Shown: positions 6,905 through 13,999 of the stretch, in pieces
Layout of the letters: every line of letters begins with the position of its first letter
Numbering within the stretch: the stretch's first letter is position 1
DNA from: DATKLL01 sp035542475
GTDB lineage: Bacteria; Desulfobacterota; Syntrophia; Syntrophales; UBA2185
NCBI GenBank assembly: GCA_035542475.1
Contig: DATKLL010000052.1
Coordinates: 1-28,543 of the forward strand
Length of the DNA stretch: 28,543 nucleotides
Direction: 5' to 3'
Notes under the pieces: model-generated
The model's database searches: none
Told to the model about the DNA's origin: nothing
Seen by the model: only the letters and a program-made list of their open reading frames with translations
Translations under genes and position numbers: made by a program

Positions 6905-8245
6905 ATGTCATGGAAAGAAGAATATGAAAAGAAGCTGTTTTCACTGGACGAGGTAGCAAAACAGATAAAGTCGGGAGACTTCATAGGCATAGGTCTCGCA
7001 GCGGGTGCCTGTTCCCCGGATTTCTTCGATGCCGTCCTTGGCCGATGGCAGGAGTTGGAAAATGTGACAATTTCTGACACGGTACCGGTCCGCCCTTCCA
7101 AACTTTACGATCTGGAATTCATGTTAAAGCTTGACAGCCATATCAACTTACATCCAAGTTTCGGTATGCCCCTTTCACGAAAGATCATAGAGTCTCGTTT
7201 TTGCGATTTCTATCCGGAACAGAGCCATGATCTGGGCGAGCGCTACGGGACATGGTCGGACGTTTATGTCTGCCAGGTTACACCGCCCAACAAGCAGGGC
7301 TATGTCAATCTCGGTCTGACGAACTTCTATTCCATGAGAGCAATAAGAATGGGAAGGTCATCAGGAAAGCAACGCCTCACAATAGGCGAGGTTAATGATC
7401 AACAACCGACTGTTTATGGTGAAAATTGGCTGCATGTTTCTGAGTTTGATTTGTTTTTCGAAAACTCCAAACCGGTACCCAAGCTGGGCAGGGCTACACC
7501 CGGAGATCGTGAAAAGAAGATCGGAGAGTATGTGCTCGAACTGATAAATGACGGAGACACGATACAGATGGGAATAGGACAGATACCAGAAGCGGTCGTC
7601 GCCGGACTTGAGGGAAAACATGACCTGGGAGTGCACACAGAGATGTATCCCATCGGGCTTCCGCAGCTTATTGAAAAAGGAATTGTAACTAATGACAGAA
7701 AGCCTTTCCATAAAGGAATCACTGTCGCAACTTTCTGCCTGGGGGACCAGAGCATGTACGATTATATACATGAAAATCCAACATGTCTCATGTATCCTGT
7801 AGGCTATACAAACAATCCGTCATTTGTGGCCCAATTCCCAAACATGATAGCCATGAATATGGCCCTGATGGTCGATTTTAGCGGTCAAATCAACTCTGAA
7901 GGCGTAGGTCACAGAATGGTGAGCGGCTCCGGAGGACAACTGGATTTTCAGTTTGGCGCATTTCACTCTAAAGGAGGCAAGGCGATCACGCTGCTTTATT
8001 CCTCCAGAAAAACAAAGGACGGTTCCCTGATCACATCTATTGTTCCGGACATGCCCCCCGGATCTCCTATAACAGTTCCGAGAACATATGCGCATTACGT
8101 AGTGACTGAATACGGTATTGCCGACCTGCGGTATAAATCAAGGAGACAGCGCGCCGAGGCCCTGATCAATATCGCCCACCCCGATCTCAGGGGTGAACTC
8201 CGGTCTGCCCTTAAGAAAAATTTCTATATGCAGAGCAAAGGTTGA
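6905..8245 (+). CDS. Acetyl-CoA hydrolase/transferase family CoA-transferase (second copy)
   Basis: A second full-length single-chain CoA-transferase of 446 residues. The putative glutamate that carries CoA is E246 in HTEMY (244-248), and the CoA-site motif GSGGQ is at 341-345. It shares the fold and both motifs with the first copy but differs throughout the substrate-side half (for instance around residues 60-190), so it is an old paralogue and not a recent duplication. AAGGA stands before the ATG. Two such enzymes in one operon could serve two acids, or activation of the substrate plus recycling of CoA from a product acid. They could in principle form a mixed complex. Substrates are unknown. 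Confidence 0.88.
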   Translation: MSWKEEYEKKLFSLDEVAKQIKSGDFIGIGLAAGACSPDFFDAVLGRWQELENVTISDTVPVRPSKLYDLEFMLKLDSHINLHPSFGMPLSRKIIESRFCDFYPEQSHDLGERYGTWSDVYVCQVTPPNKQGYVNLGLTNFYSMRAIRMGRSSGKQRLTIGEVNDQQPTVYGENWLHVSEFDLFFENSKPVPKLGRATPGDREKKIGEYVLELINDGDTIQMGIGQIPEAVVAGLEGKHDLGVHTEMYPIGLPQLIEKGIVTNDRKPFHKGITVATFCLGDQSMYDYIHENPTCLMYPVGYTNNPSFVAQFPNMIAMNMALMVDFSGQINSEGVGHRMVSGSGGQLDFQFGAFHSKGGKAITLLYSSRKTKDGSLITSIVPDMPPGSPITVPRTYAHYVVTEYGIADLRYKSRRQRAEALINIAHPDLRGELRSALKKNFYMQSKG

Positions 8246-8257
8246 AAGGATGGAATA

Positions 8258-9025
8258 ATGAAAGTTGGTGAGTGCAAAGTAATTGTGGCAGGCGGCGCAT
8301 CGGGACTCGGAGAGGCCTGCGTCCGCGGGCTGGCATTGGAGGGCGCAAACATAGCGATCCTGGACTTTGCTGTGGAAAGAGGAGAACAACTGGCGTCCGC
8401 ACTTGGCCCGAAGGTAATTTTTGCCAAAGCCGATGTCACAAGCGGCGAAAGTGTACATGCAGCGATCTTGAAGGTGGTGGAGTCAATGGAAGGAATCAAC
8501 GTTGTGATTAATTGCGCAGGCGTGGCGGATCCGGGAAAGGCCCTCACAAAAAAGGGGCCGATGCCTCTGGCAAATTTCAACCGAGTCGTTCAAATAAACC
8601 TGGCTGGCACTTTCAACGTCATCAGGCTTGCCGTTGAACACATGGTAAAGAACGCACCGAATGCGGAAGGAGAGCGGGGAGTGATTATCAACACGGCCTC
8701 TGCCGCGGCCTTTGATGGGCAGATCGGCCAGCCCGCCTACAGTGCTTCTAAAGCAGGCGTTGTTGGTATGACGCTGCCTTTGGCCAGGGAGTTTGCCGAC
8801 TATGGAATCAGGGTGATGACAATCGCCCCGGGTCTTTTTAACACACCGATGATGGAGGGCCTGCCGGAAGCTGCTCGCGAGACCCTTGCCAAGATGCCCC
8901 CCTTCCCCCAACGCTTGGGACGCCCGCAGGAATTCGCGCAACTGGTGCAGCAGATCATCGAAAACCCGATGCTGAACGGAGAGATCATCAGACTTGATGC
9001 GGCGCTCCGGATGGCGGCAAAATAG
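8258..9025 (+). CDS. SDR-family 3-hydroxyacyl-CoA dehydrogenase
   Basis: Classical short-chain dehydrogenase of 255 residues, most like type II 3-hydroxyacyl-CoA dehydrogenases. The cofactor loop GASGLG is at 13-18. An aspartate at the end of the second strand (D36) favours NAD over NADP. NCAG is at 85-88, and the catalytic residues are S148, Y161 and K165. It would oxidise the 3-hydroxyacyl-CoA made by the upstream hydratase to the 3-oxo form. AAGGA precedes the ATG, and the gene begins 12 bases after the CoA-transferase, so the two are surely co-transcribed. Stereospecificity cannot be read from sequence, but it should match the hydratase if they work in sequence. Confidence 0.88.
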   Translation: MKVGECKVIVAGGASGLGEACVRGLALEGANIAILDFAVERGEQLASALGPKVIFAKADVTSGESVHAAILKVVESMEGINVVINCAGVADPGKALTKKGPMPLANFNRVVQINLAGTFNVIRLAVEHMVKNAPNAEGERGVIINTASAAAFDGQIGQPAYSASKAGVVGMTLPLAREFADYGIRVMTIAPGLFNTPMMEGLPEAARETLAKMPPFPQRLGRPQEFAQLVQQIIENPMLNGEIIRLDAALRMAAK

Positions 9026-9041
9026 ATATGGAGGAATGAAA

Positions 9042-10217
9042 ATGAGGAAAGTTGCTGTGATCGGCACCGGTCATACGAAATTTATGTTTAACTGCCCAAA
9101 GACATCGGTAGAGATGCTTGCGGAAGCGTCTATGGAAGCCATCATGGATGCCAAACTGAAGCCGAAAGATATACAGGCCGCTTTCATCGGTAATGTACTG
9201 GGAGATTTCTCCGAAGGGCAGGGAATGGTGCAATCCTTCCTGGCCGATGACATCGGCTGCTTCAATATCCCTGCGACAAGATTTGAAGGGGCGTGTGCGT
9301 CGGCGACTATGGCAATCAGGGATGCCTTCATGTGGGTCGCATCCGGCTTTTATGACATTGTTCTGGCGGGTGGTACTGAGAAGGCCACCGCCATGGGAAC
9401 AGCCCTGGCTACCAGGACATTCGCCATGTTTGGCGACAGCCATTATGAATATCCCGCAGGCTTTACCTTCCCTGGTGTTTTTGCGATGCTGGCACACCTC
9501 TACGCGCATCACTATAATATTCCTTTGCAGAAACTCAAAGAACAGATGGCGCAAGTTTCAGTTCAATCTCACTACTACGGCACGAAAAATCCCAAGGCCC
9601 AATTCCAGAAGGAAATAACAGTGGATCAAGTGCTTAATGGCTGCATGGTTACGTCTCCCTTACAACTTCTTGATTGCTGCCCTTTTTCAGACGGCGCCGC
9701 AGCGATCATCATTACATCGGACGACATAGCGAGAAAGGTTACCGACAAACCTGTTTATATCGCCGGCGTGGGACAGTCATCATCAGGGAAAATCAGCTCC
9801 CAATATAAGTATCTTCCGAGACTGAGAGCCCGTGAGATTTCCGTTAAGCAGGCATACAACATGGCTGGTGTGGGTCCCGGGGACATAGATGTATGTGAGC
9901 TTCACGACTGTTTCAGCATCGCCAGCATTATAGCCGTGGAAAGCCTCGGCTTTGCAGATTTCGGCAAGGGTGGAGAACTCTGGGAAAAAGGTGAAACCAA
10001 GATCAATGGAAAAATACCGATTAATATCTCAGGAGGCTTGAAAGCGAAAGGACATCCTATTGGCGCTACGGGCGCCTCGCAGGTTTCTGAGATCGTGCAT
10101 CAGTTAAGGGGAGATCTTGTTGATCTCGGGCGTCAGGTTGAAGGCGCTAAAGTAGGTTTAGTGGACACCCTTGGTGGTGATGGGATCATAATAAATCTTG
10201 TTTTGAAGATAGATTGA
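9042..10217 (+). CDS. SCP2/lipid-transfer-type thiolase
   Basis: Thiolase-fold enzyme of 391 residues that would split the 3-oxoacyl-CoA. The nucleophile is C85 in EGACASA, and the acid-base motifs are HDCF (288-291) and GHPIGATG (337-344). These are the marks of the SCP-x-like subgroup, which typically pairs with a DUF35 protein, as here. I chose the ATG at 9042 because GGAGG (9030-9034) is seven bases before it. An ATG at 9036 is too close, and an in-frame ATG at 8994 would overlap the dehydrogenase gene by 32 bases without a binding site. Relatives include archaeal acetoacetyl-CoA thiolases and BbsB of anaerobic toluene breakdown. The retained cysteine favours thiolysis over the aldolase activity known for Ltp2-type relatives. 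Confidence 0.87.
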   Translation: MRKVAVIGTGHTKFMFNCPKTSVEMLAEASMEAIMDAKLKPKDIQAAFIGNVLGDFSEGQGMVQSFLADDIGCFNIPATRFEGACASATMAIRDAFMWVASGFYDIVLAGGTEKATAMGTALATRTFAMFGDSHYEYPAGFTFPGVFAMLAHLYAHHYNIPLQKLKEQMAQVSVQSHYYGTKNPKAQFQKEITVDQVLNGCMVTSPLQLLDCCPFSDGAAAIIITSDDIARKVTDKPVYIAGVGQSSSGKISSQYKYLPRLRAREISVKQAYNMAGVGPGDIDVCELHDCFSIASIIAVESLGFADFGKGGELWEKGETKINGKIPINISGGLKAKGHPIGATGASQVSEIVHQLRGDLVDLGRQVEGAKVGLVDTLGGDGIIINLVLKID

Positions 10218-10236
10218 TGGTTAGCGGAGGGGTGCA

Positions 10237-10650
10237 ATGGAATACAAACTGGATTTCAAAACATACAACGAAGCTCTGAAAAAAAATAATCTCCTTGGCA
10301 TTAAGTGCAAGGAATGTAAAGTTTATACATGCCCGCCCAAAATGACCTGCCAGGAATGTGGAGGGATCGACCTGGAGATTGTCCAATTGAAAGGAACAGG
10401 CAAAATAAAAACATTCACACAGACTTTTGTTGCGCCTTTGGGTCGAGAAGGGGAGGCGCCATACATCGTCGTTCTTGTTGAGCTTGACGAAGGCCCGTGG
10501 ATTGCAGGCAACCTGGCTGATTTACCGCCAGATAAAGTGGGAATGGAATTAATTGGCAGGCGTGTGAAGATGTCTCATAAAGTCTTCCCCGGTGATAGCT
10601 ACTCGGGCGGTCCTGCCGCACGGCCGCTATTCCATCTTCTGGAAAAATGA
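10237..10650 (+). CDS. DUF35 zinc-ribbon/OB-fold partner of the thiolase
   Basis: A 137-residue protein with an N-terminal helix, a zinc ribbon (C24-x2-C27 and C38-x2-C41) and a C-terminal OB fold (about 55-125). This is the standard DUF35 layout. Such proteins bind an SCP2-type thiolase or aldolase and are needed for its activity, bridging acyl-CoA to the active site. The gene is 19 bases after the thiolase with GGAGG ahead of its ATG. It is the last gene of the operon and ends 39 bases before the tRNA 3' end. BbsA, the partner of BbsB, has the same architecture. Confidence 0.87.
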   Translation: MEYKLDFKTYNEALKKNNLLGIKCKECKVYTCPPKMTCQECGGIDLEIVQLKGTGKIKTFTQTFVAPLGREGEAPYIVVLVELDEGPWIAGNLADLPPDKVGMELIGRRVKMSHKVFPGDSYSGGPAARPLFHLLEK

Positions 10651-10670
10651 ACAACGCGAAGGAAAAGCAT

Positions 10671-10687
10671 CAAATTCGTGTGAATTT
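10671..10687 (-). terminator. Weak hairpin after tRNA-Glu
   Basis: Read on the minus strand, AAATTC-ACACG-AATTT forms a short AT stem just after the CCA end, with GATGCTTTT following. It could end the tRNA transcript, but it is weak and lies at the end of the opposing operon. Confidence 0.3.
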
Positions 10688-10689
10688 TA

Positions 10690-10764
10690 TGGTGGTCCCA
10701 CCGGGACTTGAACCCGAGTTTCCGGCGTGAGAGGCCAGCGTCCTAACCACTAGACGATGGGACC
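10690..10764 (-). tRNA. tRNA-Glu (anticodon CTC)
   Basis: Read on the minus strand, the gene folds into a full cloverleaf. The acceptor GGTCCCA pairs with TGGGACC, the anticodon stem CTGGC pairs with GCCGG, and the seven-base loop CTCTCAC has CTC at the anticodon positions. The T loop is TTCAAGT on a five-pair stem. The CCA end is encoded (10690-10692). Its own promoter lies at 10797-10825, and it is in line with gltX, which encodes the glutamyl-tRNA synthetase, 525 bases upstream. Its 3' half (10693-10734) is the candidate integration site of the island to the left. Confidence 0.96.
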
Positions 10765-10796
10765 ATGATTTGGGAATAAACGATTGGGGAGGTGGT

Positions 10797-10825
10797 TTTT
10801 TAAACAATCGGTTGTGAAAAGTCAA
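10797..10825 (-). promoter_or_regulatory. Sigma-70-type promoter of tRNA-Glu
   Basis: On the minus strand, TTGACT (10820-10825) is followed after exactly 17 bases by TAAAAA (10797-10802) and then a C-rich stretch. The mature tRNA starts about 25-30 bases downstream of the expected start site. The -35 box overlaps the left edge of a dispersed 79-base repeat. Confidence 0.6.
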
Positions 10826-10902
10826 GGTGAAAATCTCTCTTGAGAAATGAGGGTTAAGATGACTGGATTGCCAGCCACCCCCAACCCCCGCCAGCGGGGG
10901 AC
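10824..10902. repeat. 79-base direct repeat, copy 1 (with hairpin element)
   Basis: Matches 11127-11205 with three mismatches in 79 bases. Its right end holds the perfect hairpin CCCCCGC-CA-GCGGGGG. A shortened relative of the hairpin lies at about 10937-10962. Confidence 0.9.
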
Positions 10903-11126
10903 AACCAGTATTCAGGAAAATTTAGGAAGTTCTAAATCCCCCAACTCCCGCCAGCGGGGGATAGGCCTGGATTCCCCCGTATCAAGTACGGGACAGGTTC
11001 AACTCTCCGTTCGCAGTTCGACAGGCTCACTGTGACATAGCTCAGAGTGACATGGGCAAAAGACAAAAGACCTTCTGGATTCCGACTTTTGCGGGAATGA
11101 CAAAAGGAGGGCGGGAGTGACTGAAA
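10903..11126. repeat. Cluster of dispersed palindromic repeats
   Basis: No gene is supported here. The stretch holds a degenerate copy of the CCAGC-centred hairpin (about 10937-10962), a CCCGTA-TCAAG-TACGGG hairpin (about 10977-10993), and a TTCGACAGGCTCACTGTGACA-like segment of the kind scattered through many bacterial genomes. A TTCCG...GCGGGAATGAC element follows near 11080-11102. A 62-codon open frame across it is an artefact of repeat translation. Confidence 0.6.
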
Positions 11127-11205
11127 AAGGTGAAGATCTCTCTTAAGAAATGATGGTTAAGATGACTGGATTGCCAGCCACCCCCAACCCCCGCCAGCGG
11201 GGGAC
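11127..11205. repeat. 79-base direct repeat, copy 2
   Basis: Same orientation as 10824-10902, three mismatches. It is followed directly by another hairpin, TCCCGC-CTGC-GCGGGA, near 11216-11231, so the two copies lie in a tract of nested repeat units. Confidence 0.9.
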
Positions 11206-11237
11206 AGGCCTGAATTCCCGCCTGCGCGGGAGTGACG

Positions 11238-11275
11238 AAAAAAAATCCCCCTACATCCCCCTTTATCGAAGGGGG
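11238..11275 (-). terminator. Terminator of gltX, built from a dispersed repeat
   Basis: On the minus strand CCCCCTT (11269-11275 read in reverse) pairs with AAGGGGG around a five-base loop. A further GGGGGA follows and then a run of eight T (11238-11245 as A on the plus strand). It lies 15 bases past the gltX stop codon and belongs to the family of AAATCCCCC/GGGGGATTT repeats seen elsewhere in the window. Confidence 0.7.
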
Positions 11276-11289
11276 TCTCAGGATGTAGA

Positions 11290-12720
11290 TTAGCCTCTGT
11301 GCTTGATATACTCGATGGCTTTATTGATTCTTTTAATCACCCTCTCCTTGCCGAGAGTGATCATAACCTCGTCAATGCCAGGACTGACAGTCTTTCCTGT
11401 AATAGCAACCCGGAGCGGCTGGGCTATCACTTTGAGTTTGATGCCTCTCTTTTCCGCCAGGGTTCGCAGAAACGCCTCCATCCCCTTTTTCGAATAATCG
11501 TGTAAAGAGGGAATTCCTTCAGCTACAGCCTTGAGATGATCAGCCATTTCCGTCTTCAGAAATGTGTTCGCTGCCTCGCTTTCATAGGCAACATCGGCCG
11601 TAAAGTAAAACAGGCTTGATTCGGAAAGTTCAACAAGGGTCTTTGCCCTTGATTTAAGGTCATTAACCACATTCCCGAGAAGGACCTGATCGGTGGTATC
11701 AACTCCCAGTCGCTTCCAGAAGGGTATCATCTCCTGGACAAGCCTCTCTGGCGGGCACTCCTTAATATAGTACTGATTCAGCCAGAGGAGTTTTTCCGGA
11801 TTGAATATGGCGGCGGACTTACCAACCGAATCAAGGGAAAACAAACGGATGAGCTCATCCAAAGAAAATATCTCCTGGTCCCCGTATGACCAGCCGAGCC
11901 TGACCAGGTAATTGACCAGGGCCTCAGGCAGATACCCCATTTCCTTGTAAGCCATAACGGATGTCGCACCATGGCGTTTGCTGAGCCGCGTCTTATCCGA
12001 CCCCATGATCATGGAGACATGGCCGAACTGGGGAATTTTATATCCCAACGCCTCATAAAGAAGGATCTGCCGCGGCGTATTGTTGACATGGTCATCCCCT
12101 CTGATCACATGTGTTATTTCCATCTGGGCATCGTCTACGACAACAGCAAAGTTGTACGTCGGATAGCCGTCGCTTCTTTCTATGACCAGATCATCCAGTT
12201 CCTCGTTGCTAAAGGTGATCATCCCTTTAACCAGGTCATCCACCACCGTTACGCCTGTATGCGGGCATCGGAACCTAACCACGGAATTCGCCGACTTGGG
12301 AAGATTTTTATCCCGGCACGTACCGTCATATTTCGGTTTTCTGCCCTCCGCGAGAGCCCTCTTCCTCTTCTCTTCCAGCTCATCGGGTGTGCATACGCAG
12401 TAATAGGCCTTCCCTTCATCCAGGAGCTTTTCTACCATTTGCCTGTGCATATCCACACGCTGTGCCTGAAAAAACGGTCCCTCATCCCAGTCAAGCCCAA
12501 GCCACGTGAGGGCATCGAGGATCGCCCTAGTTGATTCCTCCGTCGAGCGAAGCTGATCGGTATCCTCTATCCTGAGAACGAATTTGCCACTGTAGTGCCG
12601 GGCATAAAGCCACGCAAAAAGTGCGGTTCTCGCACCTCCAATATGTAAAAATCCTGTGGGAGACGGGGCAAAACGTGTTCTGACTATTTCTTGCTGCGTC
12701 ATTTTATCAACCAAGTCCAT
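11290..12720 (-). CDS. gltX: Glutamyl-tRNA synthetase
   Basis: Charges tRNA-Glu with glutamate (class I synthetase); 476 residues, the usual length. The HIGH-type motif is HIGG (26-29) in FAPSPTGFLHIGGART and the KMSKS-type motif is in TRLSKRHGA (244-252). Cysteines 108, 110 and 135 mark the zinc-binding insert seen in many bacterial GluRS. The C-terminal part is the anticodon-binding helical region. Start at ATG 12720 keeps a GGAG 12 bases before it; an alternative ATG at 12702 has no binding site. It is divergent from the yceD-rpmF operon and in line with the tRNA-Glu gene it serves. Only one GluRS is visible here, so whether it also charges tRNA-Gln cannot be judged. Confidence 0.95.
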   Translation of the reverse strand: MDLVDKMTQQEIVRTRFAPSPTGFLHIGGARTALFAWLYARHYSGKFVLRIEDTDQLRSTEESTRAILDALTWLGLDWDEGPFFQAQRVDMHRQMVEKLLDEGKAYYCVCTPDELEEKRKRALAEGRKPKYDGTCRDKNLPKSANSVVRFRCPHTGVTVVDDLVKGMITFSNEELDDLVIERSDGYPTYNFAVVVDDAQMEITHVIRGDDHVNNTPRQILLYEALGYKIPQFGHVSMIMGSDKTRLSKRHGATSVMAYKEMGYLPEALVNYLVRLGWSYGDQEIFSLDELIRLFSLDSVGKSAAIFNPEKLLWLNQYYIKECPPERLVQEMIPFWKRLGVDTTDQVLLGNVVNDLKSRAKTLVELSESSLFYFTADVAYESEAANTFLKTEMADHLKAVAEGIPSLHDYSKKGMEAFLRTLAEKRGIKLKVIAQPLRVAITGKTVSPGIDEVMITLGKERVIKRINKAIEYIKHRG

Positions 12721-12793
12721 TGTTTTGATGAACTCCCTTATATGGCGCTCATCATTCGTTTGTCAAGCCGGATTTCAAACCATAAAATTATGC

Positions 12794-12822
12794 TTGACAA
12801 TAAGGCCAATTTGTAATCTACT
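12794..12822 (+). promoter_or_regulatory. Sigma-70-type promoter of the yceD-rpmF operon
   Basis: TTGACA (12794-12799) is a perfect -35 box, followed after 17 bases by TCTACT (four of six matches to TATAAT). It lies in the divergent spacer between gltX and yceD, about 65 bases before the first start codon. Confidence 0.55.
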
Positions 12823-12887
12823 TCGCACCTTACAAACGTCGACTCATCGCATACCGGGATCACAATTTATATAATTAAGGACGCAAA

Positions 12888-13421
12888 TTGAAGATCATTA
12901 TCAGCAACATCCCGGATGAGGGACTGAACCTTCAGTTTCATAAAGATAGCGATTGGTTTCGGGAACTTTTGCCTGAAAGGGAAAAAAGTGATTTTTCCCT
13001 ACAAGGGGTTGACGTTCGTTGTTCTGTAAAAAAAATGCGTGAGTCCGTATTTATCGAAGGAAACCTGGAAGCAACAGTTGTAGCCAATTGCTCCCGGTGT
13101 TTGGAAGTTACTAATTCCCCGATAAAAAGTTCTTTCAGATACACATTTGTTCCGGCGAAAGACAGACTTACGGAAGAGGAATTAAGTTCCGAAGACCTCG
13201 AATATGGGTTTTATCAGGATGATGTAATCGATCTGGATGGTCTGATATTCGAGCAAATTGTGCTGCAAATTCCGATCAAAGTCCTTTGCAAGGATACGTG
13301 CAAGGGGTTATGTCCATATTGCGGGATTAATATCAACACGGCAAGCTGCGGCTGCCGCTCAGAATTTATCGATGAGCGCCTGGCTGTTTTAAAAAACCTT
13401 AAAATTTCAGATAAAAAATAA
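12888..13421 (+). CDS. yceD: YceD/DUF177 family protein
   Basis: A 177-residue protein of the DUF177 family, found next to rpmF across bacteria. In E. coli and plants relatives are linked to 23S rRNA accumulation and ribosome assembly; its biochemical role is not settled. Visible marks are C68-x2-C71, the conserved helix EQIVLQIPIKVLC, and C134, C138, C142-x2-C145 near the end (CKGLCPYCG). The start is TTG, with AAGGA seven bases before it; no ATG nearby would keep the conserved N-terminus. The gene is 22 bases ahead of rpmF, so the two are co-transcribed. Confidence 0.88.
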   Translation: MKIIISNIPDEGLNLQFHKDSDWFRELLPEREKSDFSLQGVDVRCSVKKMRESVFIEGNLEATVVANCSRCLEVTNSPIKSSFRYTFVPAKDRLTEEELSSEDLEYGFYQDDVIDLDGLIFEQIVLQIPIKVLCKDTCKGLCPYCGININTASCGCRSEFIDERLAVLKNLKISDKK

Positions 13422-13443
13422 ACTTCTATAAAGGAAAATAATT

Positions 13444-13629
13444 ATGCCAAATCCAGTTAAACGACATTCAAAGACAAGGCGAAATAAGAGGAGATCGCAT
13501 GATTTTCTTAAGCCTTCACTGGCTTCTGCATGTCCGCAGTGCGGTGAACCGAAGCTGTCTCATCACGTCTGCCCCAACTGCGGAACATATAAGGGGCGGC
13601 AGGTGGTCCCTGTTGAAAAAATCACTTAG
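13444..13629 (+). CDS. rpmF: Large-subunit ribosomal protein L32
   Basis: Protein of the 50S subunit, 61 residues. It begins MPNPVKRHSKTRRNKRRS, the usual basic L32 start after Met, and keeps the zinc-binding set C30-x2-C33 and C43-x2-C46, so it is the zinc-containing (C+) form. AAGGA lies ahead of the ATG. In many bacteria plsX and the fab genes follow directly; here a hairpin and then acpP follow instead. Confidence 0.96.
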   Translation: MPNPVKRHSKTRRNKRRSHDFLKPSLASACPQCGEPKLSHHVCPNCGTYKGRQVVPVEKIT

Positions 13630-13668
13630 GAACTATTACTCGACAGTAACCAATAAACGCCATATCAC

Positions 13669-13692
13669 AACCCCCTCAAGAAAAAGGGGGTT
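13669..13692 (+). terminator. Terminator-like hairpin between rpmF and acpP
   Basis: AACCCCCT (13669-13676) pairs with AGGGGGTT (13685-13692) around an eight-base loop, with TTAT after it. It may end or attenuate the yceD-rpmF transcript. It may equally be a member of the CCCCC...GGGGG repeat family. Confidence 0.55.
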
Positions 13693-13756
13693 TATCAAAG
13701 CTCTCATGCAGGGTACTTCATCATAAATTGTTTATACACTTGAGGAGGGAAGGTTA

Positions 13757-13993
13757 ATGAAACTCGAAGACAGAGTTATAGAAATTATAATGGAGCATCT
13801 GGATGTTACTAAAGAGGAATGTGTACCGGAGGCATCCTTTATAGATGATCTGGGAGCCGATTCCCTCGACTTAGTCGAACTGATCATGGAAATGGAAGAA
13901 AATTTCGGATTGCAGATCTCCGATGAGGAGCTGGAAAAAATCCGTACTATACAAGATGTGATCAATTTCCTCAGGAGCAAAGGGGTAACCTAA
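13757..13993 (+). CDS. acpP: Acyl carrier protein
   Basis: Carries growing acyl chains on a phosphopantetheine arm during fatty-acid synthesis; 78 residues, acidic, helical. The attachment serine is S36 in GADSLDLVELIM. AGGAGGGAAGG stands before the ATG. It is followed after six bases by fabF, the standard acpP-fabF pair. Confidence 0.97.
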   Translation: MKLEDRVIEIIMEHLDVTKEECVPEASFIDDLGADSLDLVELIMEMEENFGLQISDEELEKIRTIQDVINFLRSKGVT

Positions 13994-13999
13994 TCTTAC

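Larger units (their letters stand above)
455..10734. mobile_element. Putative tRNA-Glu-integrated catabolic island
   Basis: The interval is bounded by direct repeats of the tRNA-Glu 3' half (455-496 and 10693-10734). The intact tRNA reads leftwards, so its 3' end faces into the interval, as expected for an element inserted downstream of the anticodon-to-3'-end site. The cargo is one regulator and seven metabolic genes, all in one direction. No integrase, excisionase or replication gene is visible. The element would therefore be a fixed remnant, or one mobilised in trans. The AT-rich empty stretch at 497-995 may be decayed mobility DNA. The boundaries are seen in the sequence; past mobility is inference. 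Confidence 0.5.

Noticed and set aside
8994..9041. Longer N-terminus for the thiolase
   Set aside because: It overlaps the SDR gene, lacks a binding site and adds residues unlike the family; ATG 9042 has GGAGG at good spacing.
10847..11035. 62-codon open frame in the repeat tract
   Set aside because: Translated dispersed palindromes; no binding site or known fold.
10824..11275. CRISPR array
   Set aside because: The repeats are long, differently spaced and palindromic, with no regular spacers and no cas genes.
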